Shown here: positions 22,508 to 34,375 of the stretch, in pieces
Numbering within the stretch: position 1 is the stretch's first letter
Layout: each line of letters begins with the position of its first letter
Source of the DNA: Dacryopinax spathularia
Taxonomy: Eukaryota; Basidiomycota; Dacrymycetes; Dacrymycetales; Dacrymycetaceae
Assembly (NCBI GenBank): GCA_037974965.1
Contig: JBBPFI010000001.1
Span: 2,046,001-2,110,000 of the forward strand
DNA length: 64,000 bases
Direction of reading: 5' to 3'
Notes under the pieces: generated by a model
Told to the model about the DNA's origin: nothing
Seen by the model: the letters and a program-made list of their open reading frames with translations, nothing else
Databases searched by the model: none
Translations under genes and position numbers: made by a program

Positions 22508-23943
22508 TTACGCCTTCCCTTCGCCTTGCCAGCCATACCATGGCCATTCGTTCGTCTGTACGACTTGAGCAGGCGCGCTAGCCGGCCCAACAGGCACACG
22601 AATGCTCGTCCTCTGCTGCGTGCCGCGGATGGCGCTCGTATTCGGCCAACCAGGGGTAAGCGGGCTATTGCCCGTCCCGGAGCTAGTCACGCCAGACGAA
22701 GGCGACAAAGGCGGGGGATACTGCTGTTGCTGCTGATGCTGCAGGTGCGCGGGGTAGGTCGGGCTTCCCAAAGGCTGCTGAGGGTGGCCTTGATGATATG
22801 CCTGGTGAGGATGGCTGAGAGGCATCGAATATGGGAAGTTTGGCGCAGGCAGGGGGAGCTGCATGGATGGGTGGGCCGTATGTCCGCCTGGAGCTCCTGG
22901 GCTGGGAAGCGGAGCTCGGACATAAGAGTTGTACGATGGATAGGCGGCGTTGTTCGTGTCCATCCAAGAAGGATGGCTGTCGGCATCTGGGCCAAACCCG
23001 GGCGAAGTGAGCGGGACGCTGTCGATCGGAGAGGGCGAGCGCGAGCCAGTACCTTCTGGCATAGAAAGAACTTCGCTATCTGAGCGCTTGACATAGTGCT
23101 GATGCTGCTGAGGAATGGGATGCATCGGCGTTGGGGTAGTTCCATGCGACGAGTGCAGGCTGTCGGTCGAAGGAGCACTCAGACTCGCCCCTGCAGACTG
23201 CAGACACTTCTGCAGCTCGGCGCGTACGGCCGTGCTGTTCGCCCTGCGCTCTTCGCGGGGCATGTGTACGCGGAAACTGCATATATGCTATCAGAAACAC
23301 GCATATATGCACGCCAAAAGGGTACGCACTGTTGGACTAAGTTGTCCTGCCTGCTACAGCGGGCGTTGCATCCCGGATACGGGCAGGGGTGGTTGCGCTC
23401 CCCCGTATGTACTCGGATGTGGCGAGCAAGATGACCGCTCGTGCTGAAATCCTTGCCGCATGTGCTGCAGCAGAACCGCCTCCTCCCTGCGGCTCCTCCT
23501 GCGGTAGGTGTAGTGGAACCTTGGCCAGGTGCGAGCAGACCGGGCGGAGAGGCCGAAGAGTGGGAGGAGGTTGTCTCCTCGCCAGCCGAGAGCACGGAGC
23601 TGCTGGTGGAGGAGACAGAGGTGATGCTGGAGGATGAGTACTGATGCGGGTGCATGGGCGGGCGGGTGGCAGGCGCAGCTTGACCCTGTGGGGGTGCGGG
23701 GTAGGCGGAGCCTGCGTGCATGCTGGCTTGTGGCGGTGGTGGGAAGCTCGTGGGGAAGCTAACCTGAGGGCGAGAAGGGTTGAGGAGGAGCTGGATGTCC
23801 GGTCTGCGGGACAGGGATGCGGGGGCGGCAGGGTAGGGCGTAGGCGATGGCAGGCGAGGCGATGGGCGTGGGAGGGGCGAGAGGGACAGGGCGGACAGGG
23901 CGCGGTCGAGCATGGTGCGAGACAGGGCAGGAGCAGATGGCAA
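22508..23943 (-). CDS. Nrg1-like two-finger C2H2 transcription regulator
   Basis: Exons (minus strand) are 23943-23330 and 23276-22508, giving 460 aa. The intron falls inside the second zinc finger, and splicing restores its first His ('NLVQ|HFRVH'). Finger 1 is '[21 protein letters not shown]', finger 2 '[20 protein letters not shown]', joined by the linker TGERNHP. The '[15 protein letters not shown]' block is characteristic of yeast Nrg1/Nrg2 repressors, which recruit Ssn6-Tup1 to glucose- and stress-responsive genes. Both flanks are Pro/Ser/Gln/His-rich and presumably disordered, with SP sites. A second ATG at 23913 ('[11 protein letters not shown]') is an alternative start. On the coding strand 'ttatatacc' lies about 60 bp upstream and may be a TATA element. 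Family assignment is good; the regulated genes are unknown. Confidence 0.8.
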
Positions 23944-24529
23944 GCACGAGGGAGGAAGAGGGTTGGGAGGGCGAGGAAGGCGCGGGCTCGATCAGCCGGG
24001 GTATATAACAACGCTGGGAGGAGAGGGAACTCACACTGCGGGAACCGGGACAGACAGGGGGACGAGGACGGGCACGCTGATACGGTCCAGCGTGAGAGCC
24101 TGGGTTTGGGTGGGAGAGCGTCTGCGTTGCCGAGCTTGGGCTGGACTCGAATGAACTGCTGGGGCACGAAGAACCTAGCGGATCTTCAGGGTAGCTCGTG
24201 TATCAGAGAAGGCGAGCGTAGGTGATCGTATGCTGATGAAAGGTGGGTCGAGAGCAGGAGGAAGGGGAGAGCCGAGCCGAGATGGGCTGTACGTATGGAG
24301 GATAGACCAGGCGGGTGCTGTCGTCCGTTTGCGTGTATGCGTGGGCGGGCGGCTCGGATGGTAGCGTGCGGGAGGTCGAGAGAAGCAGTCCTGTGCTCGG
24401 TGCTACCCTGTGGGTCCCTGCGGGGATTGTTGAGGAATGTACGGCAGCGGGGTCAAGGGGGGAGGAGTAGGGTACCGGTGCGGATAGAAGACTGACGAAG
24501 GGGGGCTACAGGAAGGAGCCGAGCTGTAC

Positions 24530-24790
24530 CGCGGGGGAATGGAAGGGCTCGAGGGTAGGGGGAGGAGGAAGGGTGCAAGGGTCGCTTTGTAAGGGAGAAG
24601 GGACGAGGAGGAGGAGAAGGTGTTGTACGTTCGTGAGGGTGGCAACAGCGAGGAGAGGAGGAAGAGGAGAGGAAGGGGCTGAAAGCTGGAGGAGGAGGAG
24701 GAGGAGGAGAGGAGGGAGACAAGCGGGGGGAAATAAAACAGGAGGAGAGGCGCCTTGGAGGCTTGGGAGGCGGGGAGGAGGCAATAATTA
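24530..24790. repeat. Purine-rich (GGA)n tract upstream of the C2H2 gene
   Basis: The plus strand is almost pure purine for long stretches, with runs of gaggaggagg; the complementary strand gives long TCC runs. It lies 0.6-0.85 kb upstream of the Nrg1-like start codon. Such tracts act as nucleosome-excluding promoter elements or form triplex/G-quadruplex structures; a role here is inference. Confidence 0.6.
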
Positions 24791-25255
24791 TGGGCTGTCC
24801 CAAAGGCGGAAATCGAAATTCAGGCGCTCCGACGTCCCCGCACAGAACTGCAACCTCCCCTTCTCGTCCTCTGGTTGGCTCGTCTCCTTCTCGCTCACAA
24901 CCCGGGGCGGCGCGGGGCGGACGGCCGGGGTGGGTGGGCGAGGGAGATTCAGACTGAGTGATGGGAAATGTTGCAGCCCAGACTCTCAATTGCACAAGCA
25001 CGAGCACAAACAGAGTCAGCGCGACAGATATCGCAAGACATCGCACTTTCACTCCCCCCCTTTTTTCCTTGCTGGAAGTGTACCTCCGTTCCCCGGAACG
25101 CGAAAGGTTATCCAACCGGATGGGACGGTCGCTGATGCAGATGGAGAGATGCAGGCGGTGCAGATGGTGTGCCTGCTCGCTTCTCGCTGCTTCTTGCTCC
25201 AGATCTAACGCCTACTTCCGCTTCCCCCTCCGTTCCAGACATAATTTAATTCACC

Positions 25256-26463
25256 ATGGACATGGCAGCATCTGTCAAAGAGAGTCCGGATGCTGGTCCA
25301 ACTCCGCCAACCAGCCAGCGAGGCACGCAACCTCGTTCACCTTCTTCACTCGTCTCGACCCATCTGCACCCGGAGAGGCTCGAGGCCCGACTCGCTCGAC
25401 TCACAGAGCCCATGCATCCGGGCGCTAGCGCGATCTTCCAGGACCCCTGAACCGTGCTTCTCCGTCCCTTTTCTCCCGAACCGCGGCTCCTTATCTCCCG
25501 CCTCTTCTGTCCCTACAATTTTCACGCCCATGCACAAGGACGCCTTAGGTGCTTCTCTGTGCCTTTTTGTCAGAAGCTGCGCCTCAATGGGATGTAATGC
25601 TCCGGGGTCCTGGACAAGCCCGGCTGCCCGATACACCCGTACGACACGTGTTCCTCCCCCGCGCCCGTCTCTTCCCGTCCCAGTCAGTCGGTCCCATACC
25701 TCCTCGAGCAGCAAATCCGCGCCGCGACGTCCGGCGTCCCACTCCCGCCAGCATCCGTCCCATCATCATTCCCAGAACGTCCATCCGTCTCATCCCATCT
25801 ATCATCATACACCGCTCATGATCATCCATCAATCATATTAGCCCAGACAATCTCGCTTACCCCATCGCTGACAACAACGACATCTGTTTTCCTCCGCAAG
25901 ACGTGCCTTAGTGCGAGAACTAACTAACCCCAATATTTTCCAGGCAAAGCGCAATGTACGCCGGCTCACTGCGGCCGCACCAACCGTTCGTGCTTCTGTC
26001 TCGCATAGCATTGCCGACCTTTGACCCCTCCACCTGGCAGCTGTCTATCAATCAGTCATCTAATGCTGTAGTCACTTGCTCCAAAGCCAAGACCATCCCA
26101 TGTCTGCCTAACCCTGCGCCATCAAGCTTCCTCCAAAGATCCCTAACAACCAACATCTTCTGCTCCACACCATCTCTCATCAACACCTGTAACAACTCCA
26201 GATGATGGTGCGGGGCAGATGGGCGTCCCAAGCCAGTGCAAGACCGCTCACGAAATGCCGCGGAAAGCTTCCCAGTCTCTCCCTCCGGCGCGAAATGCTC
26301 CCATGTCTCGCCCAGACGGCACGCTACTCACGGGCGCTTCCGGCCGCTCCTCTTTGGTCAGCTCGAGTGAGACAGGTGCTCGCTCGTCGGTCGATCCGTG
26401 CTCTGGGGTGGGTGGCTACGATCTCGTGCCCCGCTCCTCCAATGGGAATAATGGAAGTCAATA
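25256..26463 (+). CDS. Doubtful spliced gene of unknown function
   Basis: Several clues suggest an expressed, intron-containing gene, but no complete model was found. An ORF from 25256 (64 codons) starts 'MDMAASVKESPDAGPTPPTS'. Another open stretch around 25610-25900 reads as Ser/Pro-rich protein with 'VPYLLEQQIRAATSGVPLPP'. A textbook intron end with branch site and acceptor (ctaactaac...ttttccag) lies at 25919-25943. A final open frame at 26204-26463 begins after 'aactccag' and ends in TAG. The segments cannot be joined with confidence and no family was recognised. The region could also be non-coding RNA or chance ORFs. Confidence 0.2.
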
Positions 26464-29430
26464 GGTTGTATGTACAGGATGAGCTGAAACCTACCACCTT
26501 TCAGCTTCATCAGTCCTTCTATCGGAAACGATCAGAGAACTACACAAGCGTCTATGCACGGCCCTTGCGGTTCCCGGCGCTAGATGGCCCACCGCGAATA
26601 GTGGACTCTATGCGAAAGAGCCGATCCGCACCTCCGATAATGCAATATGTTGTCTCGCCAGCTGCACACTGCGTCCACTGTCCGCCTGCTCAGTCTGCCT
26701 CCATGAGAGCATAAATCGAATGAAAGAGGCGGCTGCGATCTTGAGAGTACTCCTATAGATCAACTCGTGGAGGCAACTGGCTCGAGACGCTGAGACGTTC
26801 CCACCACACGATTGTAGCCGCAAGCTTTCGTTCAATTCATTCGCGCTTTGCGGTGGTAGCTAGTATCGTGCTACCCTGATAGCTTATTCCTCTTGTCTAC
26901 CACATGACGCAGTCCACTGTTTGTTACCTCAACCGCTCACGTACATACAGTCCACAGTCCACAGTCCACAGTCCACCTCGTAGGATTGTCTTACGCTCAT
27001 CTCCTCGCGCCGAGCAGAACGCAGAAATTGCACAATGCTTACGCGATCCTCCGTGCCGTGCGGGAATTGATGCGCAATGCGAACCGCAGCGCGGATATCG
27101 ACGTCCGAAAGCGTGCAGCTAACTTTCTGCGCACGAATCTTCTCTCTAACACATGCAGAGTTGTCATACCTGTGCTAGTCAACAGACAGACGGGAGCTGT
27201 CGTACGAGCTAGAAGATGCTTACGCTCGCCCGACAAGGTTTTCATCTCCGAAGTTGAACGTGCGCCTCGGATGCCGACATTACAGCACCTCTTCCGCTCC
27301 ACTCTCGGAAACTCTGCAATCACCACACGCTGCTATATCAGATGTCTACCCGCCCAAATGCCCGTGAATAACGCGGGTCCTATCCTTTGCGTGTGCTCGT
27401 TTCTCATGCGTGGCGGGCGGTAGCACAAGATTGGCTTGCGTTCTCTGTTGGCTTTTGAAGCCGTGCCGCCGGATCTCCGCTGATATGGCCCTGTCATGCA
27501 GGGTTCGGGCTAAGGGTAGGTGTGACAAATGCCCGTCCAACAGCTGGACAATCATGGAAGGGCCCTGTGCTTGCTCAAGACTTCCATGTTGCTCGAATTT
27601 CGATCACAAAGTTGGCGCGAGTCGAAGGTTGAGGTCCGAAACTGTCGTAACACGAGACGGAGAAATGCAGACGCACCCGGCCTGCTCCTCATCCTTCTCC
27701 CCACAATCTGGCCCGATCGGTTTTCGCAAGCCATATCGCCCACCACCTTCTGCTGCAATCTTCCTCCTTTCCCACCTTCCCACCTTCTCATCTTCCACAG
27801 TTCCTGCTCATCATCTTCGGCCGGATGCCAGCGTTCCCAGCAACGTGAGCCGTATTCTCCCAGGCACATCGACGTCAAATCACGGCCGCCGAACCCAGCC
27901 CGGTCATCTTTTAGCACGCGTCCGCCTGCACGCGACGTTCTCGCTCTCTCGCTCGCACGGTTGCTGCATCCGCGATTCGCACGTCTTCCGTTGAACTCCA
28001 GGGGCTGAGGGTGGACGCTCAGCCCGCGAGTTGGGTTATCTCCCGCGGTGCCGCGGCTGGACTTCGGTCAATCTGCCCATCTTTTCCCCGATGGAGGTTT
28101 TCGCCCTCTGACTCTGGTTTCGCCGCTCTGGTGATGGTCTTCCTCTCGCCATTCTCTGCAGGAGGTCTGAATGACTGGTTGCTTGCCTACCTGAAGCACT
28201 CTGGCATCACTCTCTATCTGTTGTGCTGCGACCCGTTGCCGGCTGTTACAGCTGCCTGGAAACCGACGGACGAAATCAGCATCTTTGTGCCAGGGAGACA
28301 GGCATGCTTCTCCGGCAACAGCCATCTCCTGGTGAAGCTTCTGCCTCAGAGAGATATTATTTACCAAGTCGATCAGCTCCTGAAGACTTCATAGCATGAC
28401 GCTGGTGCTGGTGGTCAGACCGTTCCCAAACGGTCGAGTTGCTGCTGCACTCATTACTATTCTGTGTCTCTGCGCTTCCTATCGAGACTTGAAGAATTAG
28501 GATGGAAGCCAATAGAATCTCTTTGCAGCAAACAGCGACAGTATCGCGATACTTGTGGGCATGTCTGCCACGTAGACAAGGCTACGGTGAGCTCTGCACC
28601 GTCCGGGCGGCATGGACGCTTCTCACATCAGGTCAGCAGAACCCATTTTGTAATAGGAACCGTATGACCGGACAGAACCCGTGGCCTTCCTGCGGTACCT
28701 GACTCGCAGTCTGAATTTACACGGGCTCCTGCAAGTACGCTCAAGCGCCCGCCTCCTCATATTTTCGGCTTCGCGACGGTGCCGCCATCAGGGGGCTCAC
28801 TTGGTGGTGCCGAATGTCGCATTACATCCGCCTTCTCTGCGGATTTGGTGCCTTACCCAGGCACGATATCCAGCACCGTGGACCTGGCAAGACGCTTTGT
28901 CACCCAATCTCCGCTGTGCTGTGCTTCTGGCGGGTACAGACGCGAAGGTGTCGGTGTCCTGCATGATGCCAAGTGGCCGGAAAGACTCCATTAGGCAGAA
29001 TCACTGGTGGTCGTCAGCTGAAGTTGACTCTTTATATCTTAGCGCAGAGCAGTTTTAACGACCGTTCGCCGTGTCTGGTCCTCCCCCTGCGGTACCGCAC
29101 GAAGACTTCCTCATCAAGGGTTTTGTCAACTTCTGCAGGCTATGCCCATCTCCGCCTTATCCTGATGGACACGCCCTGAGCGGGCCATACATTCGACTTT
29201 CCGTGACTTCCCAACATGAGACCCAAGCGGTGGCAATATAGAAGATCCAGGAGGATAGGACTGCCAATTGCTGCCGCACGTATTCCGCGGAGTTCCTCTG
29301 GAAGGGTACTGCTGCCGTAAACCTACCCCAAGTAGTGTGTGCAGGGGAAGAGATCCTGGATATGGCCACCAATCCATTTCTACGATATACTCGAATTGCT
29401 ATGCAGTCCAATCTACGAATGCTATCTATC
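26464..29430. other. Gene-poor interval
   Basis: About 3 kb with only short, overlapping ORFs on both strands, none with recognisable domains. The right end should include the 3' UTR of the MFS gene that ends at 29431. I see no transposon termini or long repeats apart from the heptamer tract. Confidence 0.5.
26947..26974. repeat. Tandem heptamer acagtcc, four copies
   Basis: Four exact consecutive copies of a 7-bp unit in intergenic DNA; a minisatellite-like slippage tract. Confidence 0.85.
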
Positions 29431-31341
29431 TTACGATGTACTAGACACGTCCTCACTCTTCGTCGTGGTCATACACGCATGAGGCTTCGCATCTTCGAGA
29501 GCCTGCTCCTCCTCGGCCTCTCGCGGTCTTCGCCAGCTCTCTGCCTTCACGCCCCACCCAATCCATTTTCGAGCAGCCGGACCACGAACCAAGAGAACAA
29601 CAATCGCTCTGAACATGCGTTAGTAGCGGAAGATCTAAACAATGTCGACTCTCACGATACGATCCAAGCGAGATTCATTCCCCCATTTGCGGCATTCCCA
29701 TAGCTAGTGAAGATTCGTGTGCCAACGGCTGTGCCGATAACCAGACCGATGTATTCGGAAACGATGAAGACCGCGTTCATACGTGCTCTTGCTTCAGGGT
29801 TGATGCTGCATGCACGTAAGAGAAGTACGAAAACAGGACAAGTTGGCGCTGCCTACTCGAAGTAACGGCTTGCAGTACTGATTTGCTGGAGGGAGTCGAA
29901 AACATCAAGAACTGCAAGCTTGAGTGAACATATAACATCAAATGAATGATGGAACATACAGAATGCAACGACCACTATTACGCCTACGCTCTTGGTGGCA
30001 GCGGCCGTGTCGATAGCCATCGGCAGCAGCATGCCTATCAGACCAAACAGAACGCCAAACCATGGATTCACTGTATTGAATGAGCGACATGAATGATCTG
30101 GTTCAGAAAGACTCACGATGATCCACCGCTCTTCCAATGAACGGTCCAACGGCGATACCAAGGATGCCGACAAGGCCAAACAGACCGATATCTAGGCTGA
30201 AGAACAGGTTGGGGATAAGACGTGCTTTTGAGTCGAAGTACTGACGTATTGTAGTAGTAAGGCGCTCCACCAAGGAGGAAAGTCAGAGTAACCTGATGAG
30301 CAATTCATAGATCAAACCCGCTCTGAGTGGACAGAGGGAGATCGAAACTTACCCAGAAGCTTGCATAAACTGCATTGCAGCAAAGCCCGATGATGGATGA
30401 CTGGATCAAGATCGGCTCGGTTACGGCATACTTGGCCATACTATACAGGATCTGGAGAACCAAGCCGTTCAGAGGCATTCACATTCCCGTACCAATCGGC
30501 GCCAACCTGGAAGTAAGTCATCTTCACGTTGTGTTTCGGTACGTCGGGCAAGATGAAGAACAGCGTGCAGAATAGGGCATAGTGGATCTTCCTGAATCTT
30601 AGCACGCTCTTCCGAGGTATTGGTATAGGAGCATACATACGGCCATAGACATCCAGTAGATATTTCTCCAATATGAGAACTGGGCAATAAGCCCTCCAAG
30701 AACCCTGGCGACCAGAATACCCAGCATGATGCCTATATCTCATGGGTTCAGTCGAAATCTTCGGTCTTGGAAGAGCAAGACCTGCCCGATAAGACGATAG
30801 ACATGGCCGTCGCCCTCCGCTCAGGAGCAGCCAGATCGACAGTAAGCGGCATGATGACCTGCGGCGTCACAGCGACCACACCCGCCAAAAACGACAGAGT
30901 CTCGAACGCCACGAGCGACCGGGTCGACGCCAGCCCCAATGTCAAACTCCCAGCACAGAAGAGCAGCGCGAGCAGGAGCTCACGGCGGCGGATCATATCC
31001 CCCAACGGGGTAAGCAAGAGCATGCCCGCCGCATATCCCGCTTGGGTGAGAGTGGGGACATTGGCGATCCGGACATCGGAGGTCTGGAAGGTCTGAGCGA
31101 GCTGGAGGAGGATGGGTTGACAGTAGTAGAGGTTTGCGCCTGTAAACGTTCCGGCTAGGGCGAAGAGTGTGTTAAGCAGGAGAGAGAGGCGGAATGGTTG
31201 GTCGGGGTTGTGTTGGAGGCGTTTTGGGATCGGGAGGAAGCCAAAGTCCAGTTTGTGAGCTGCCAGAGGCGCGGTAGTAGGGCCTGAGAGATCGGCCGGT
31301 CTTGCGGCCTCTTCTCCCTCAGGTTCGGGCTGCTCAGCCAT
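29431..31341 (-). CDS. Major facilitator transporter, paralogue A (bacterial AraJ-like type)
   Basis: Ten exons on the minus strand. Exon 1 (31341-30786) encodes a charged N-terminal tail, then 'HKLDFGFLPIPKRL' and the first six helices. Signature loops include 'PTLTQAGYAAGMLLLTPLGD' followed by 'MIRRRELLLALLF', the MFS motif A region, and 'TPQVIMPLTVDLA'. Later exons give 'FSYWRNIYWMSM', 'AKYAVTEPILIQSSIIGLCC', 'TLTFLLGGAPYYYNT', 'IGLFGLVGILGIAVGPFIG' and the final helices 'NPEARARMNAVFIV..GTRIF'. Twelve helices and a short charged C terminus are expected. The closest familiar proteins are bacterial drug/sugar efflux permeases; the substrate is unknown. Intron 1 (30785-30733, 53 bp) starts with GC instead of GT. 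The gene looks intact. Confidence 0.85.
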
Positions 31342-31742
31342 GAGCAGACGAAGAGGGCAATCGACTAGCCGCTCTAATTTTGTAGAGCAGAAGCATGAGA
31401 AGGACCTCACTCAAATTTTGATGACTCCCGGCCTGTCATTATTGACAGGTTGATAAGAAGCAGAAGAAGCAACGGCCTTATCGCGCTCCTCGATGGACAA
31501 CACCGCCACTCGACCTAGCCTTGGTAGACTGACTTGTTAACATTGGCGAGATCTTTGAATTTTGAAAGCAAGATGTATATTCTCAACGCTGTCTTCCAAA
31601 GGGTACGTACCCATGTGGTTATACACAGACTCCAAGCGAGGAAAGGAACACAGAAAGATGAAGTACACAGTTCACTCTAAAACACACCCGCACACATATT
31701 CCCCCGTCTAGTGCCCCTTGAGCAGAGATGGCACGCGAGCGC

Positions 31743-33618
31743 CTACTCGAAGAACTTGGTAACCTGCTCCGCGAACACCGCCATGGCCTTCTTCATCTCC
31801 TCCGGCGAAGCGCTCGAGTATGCGACACGGAAGCACCCCTCCATCCCCTTCGCGCTGTAGCGCTCGCTAAAGCCCATCTCGTCAATCTCTGGCTCTACGC
31901 CATCAGTGGCAAAGAACCAGCCTGGAGACCAGAGGATCTTATTGTCCACCAGCTTCTTCCAGAGCCGGAATGTGAGCGTCGCACTGGCGAGAGACTCGCT
32001 CATCCCTGACCGGATCAGGTCGGCGTACGCGGGGTGGTTGTACACGTGCACTTGGATCCAGAGGAACATCCCCGCTACTGGAGGGACGATCGAGAATAAC
32101 GAGCTCGAGGAATCGTATTTCTCCATCCCGGCTGCTCCCTTGCGGTGCGCAACGAGGACTTGCGCACCCTCCCAGGCTGAGATGCCGGGCGAGGCGCGCA
32201 GATCTTCGCGCAGGTCGAAGTGGTCGTACAGCGCGTCCATGCACATGTCCCGCCTGAGCGTGTACTGAGCGCGGATACCGCGCAGCCAGCGGATCCAGCC
32301 GGATTGACCCCAGCCGTTGAGCAGTTGTGTGATGAGTGCCTGGCCGAACCCACAGGGTGCTTGGGTGGACGTCTCCCCCGCGCGGAGCAGACGCTCAGCG
32401 AACATAGGGTTGCAGGTGAAGAAACCGAGCCGGGAACCGGGGGCGATCGTCTTGCTGAACGTGTCGAGACGGATCACGCGCCCTTCACGGTCGACGTGCA
32501 GGTAGCTGGGGGCGAGGCTCTTGATGAACGCTTCCTCGGCGCCTTTGCCTTCCTGCTCCGCGCCGGTGGAGGCAGCGCGCTGCGCTTTGGGCACATACGG
32601 GCCGCACTGGAGGAAGTAGTACGGGTCGTCCTCGACGATGATGATATCTGCCCGATCCATCAGCATCTGTACTTGTACGCGCACGGAGAATCCGATGCTC
32701 ACCATGCTTGACGCAAACCTCGTAGATCTCCTTCTTCCGCTTCTCGCCCATCGTGGTTCCGCACGGGTTCTGCCCGACAGGAACAGTGTACATAACATGA
32801 GGCTTCTTCATGCCCCCGCGCTTCTCGACATCCCAGCCAGAGAGCACCGCATCCAGGTCATCGGCAAGCATGCCCTCACCATCCATCTTCACGGGCACGG
32901 GGCGGACGCCCAGCGGCCAAGCGGATGCCAGGGCCGAAGGATAGGTGTACTCTTCAACGATGATCCCTTCGCCCGGGTTGCACAGCGTGAGAACGCACTT
33001 GGCCCACCCGTCCGTGTTCCCAACATGGACGAGCGTCGTCGTAAGCGGGTTGGCAGGGCGATACACCCTCAGCACAAACTCGTTGATGAACTTGGACAGC
33101 AAGGGCAAGCCCGTCGCCTGGCCATACTGGAGCGCAGTAGCGAGCTGCACAGCGGACGGGTCGCCGCTCGCCGCCCGCTTGGGGATCGAGATCTCCTTCG
33201 TCTTCTTCGTCGAGCCGCCGAAAAGGTTCCACAACCAGGAGAAGGAGGATTTGTCAGCCGAGGGGGAGAGGGAGAAGTTGTCCGGGAAAGCGGTCTGGGC
33301 GGAGAGCTCCTCGAAAGGGAAGTATGACTCGTGTGGCAGGCCTATTCAACACCAATATCAGCCATCATCTCCCATCGCTAGCAGCAGCACTGGCGCCGTA
33401 GCGGGTAGAGAGAAGGATGACTCACCACCCGCCATACTGATCATCCCCGGCTGACCCATGTACTTCATCATGCTCTTCAACGGACTCGGCTTGCGCGCAT
33501 TGGCCAAATCAGACAAATGATGGGACAAGTCGACGGGGGCTGCCTCTTTCCCCTGGTTGGCGGAGGTAGGGCCGACAGAGGCCATAGGTGCGTCGGGGAA
33601 TGCGTAGGCTGCGTCCAT
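31743..33618 (-). CDS. ARO8: Aromatic amino acid aminotransferase, Aro8 type
   Basis: Exons (minus strand) are 33618-33426, 33341-32703 and 32671-31743, giving 586 aa. It is a PLP-dependent class I/II fold enzyme. 'DLSHHLSDLANARKPSPLK' and 'PGMISMAGGLPHESYFPF' form the Aro8/KAT II-type N terminus. 'QYGQATGLPLL', 'NPCGTTMGEKRKKEIYEV', 'IIIVEDDPYYFLQ' and the PLP lysine in 'DTFSKTIAPGSRLGF' (about residue 351) are all present. Aro8 moves amino groups between aromatic amino acids (also alpha-aminoadipate, kynurenine) and 2-oxo acids, in phenylalanine/tyrosine metabolism and the Ehrlich pathway. A Lys-rich insert 'FGGSTKKTKEISIPKRA' sits near residues 95-115. It lies about 400 bp downstream of the start codon of MFS paralogue A, both on the minus strand. 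Confidence 0.92.
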
Positions 33619-34375
33619 CGCTGTCTGCTGCTGGTTGGCTTGGGCTGAGGGTCGGTAGTCTCAGTGGTGAGAGCAGCTGGTGGTCAAGAGCCAAGCAACG
33701 ACTCTTACAAAGGCCCAACTGACGAAACAGAACAGGACGGAGCAGGGGACGATGTATGCTGTATGTGTTGTCGATTCTAATGTCCGCCCTCAACCCGCTT
33801 CACCACGTACGGTCGTGCGATAAGGGCCGCGCGCCATATGCGCCATATGCGTCGCGCTTGGTCAGCCCCTACGGAAGAGCAGGGCAACGGAGGTCTATTC
33901 ATTTACGCGGAGTCATTTAGTACGCATATATCTGGGATTAGCGCTCGTCGGAGCGGGGAGGGGGTGAAGCTTGATAACAGGAGTTTTGCTGATAGCAGAT
34001 TATTGTCGGTCTACGGCGTGTCATCAGACGTATCGCTGCTTTTGGCAGTGTGGCTTGTATGGAGTTTGTGGGGTACTTGAACGGCGATCATCACCCGCAA
34101 AATCCTTATCGCATCGTCACTGCCGGACATCGGCATCGGCACGCACAATATCCACAACAGAAAGACACATCAACCATAGTATTCATTTGTTAACTGACAG
34201 ACAGGCACGATAAGCGCGACCCAGCAAAGCAGATGCAGAGCATGTTGGACTACGAAGAGAGAGACCAGGGCAAGGGGCAAGAAAAGGGCAAAGATTCGGG
34301 CCGCTACTACTTTCATCATCGGACGTTGTCGGCTTTCTTTCTTTCTTTCTTTCGGCGGGGACGCAGATGCGTTAT
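33619..34375. promoter_or_regulatory. ARO8 upstream region and 3' flank of the CNBP gene
   Basis: This contains the promoter of ARO8 (left part) and the 3' UTR of the zinc-knuckle gene (right part). A direct repeat gccatatgc-gccatatgc lies at about 33834-33850. A (CTTT)5 tetranucleotide tract is at 34333-34353, about 25 bp past the stop codon at 34376. No gene was recognised. Confidence 0.5.

Noticed and set aside
29431-31341. Idea that MFS paralogue A is a pseudogene because its frame changes often
   Set aside because: All frame changes coincide with proper introns and the full set of helices is recovered, matching paralogue C exon by exon.
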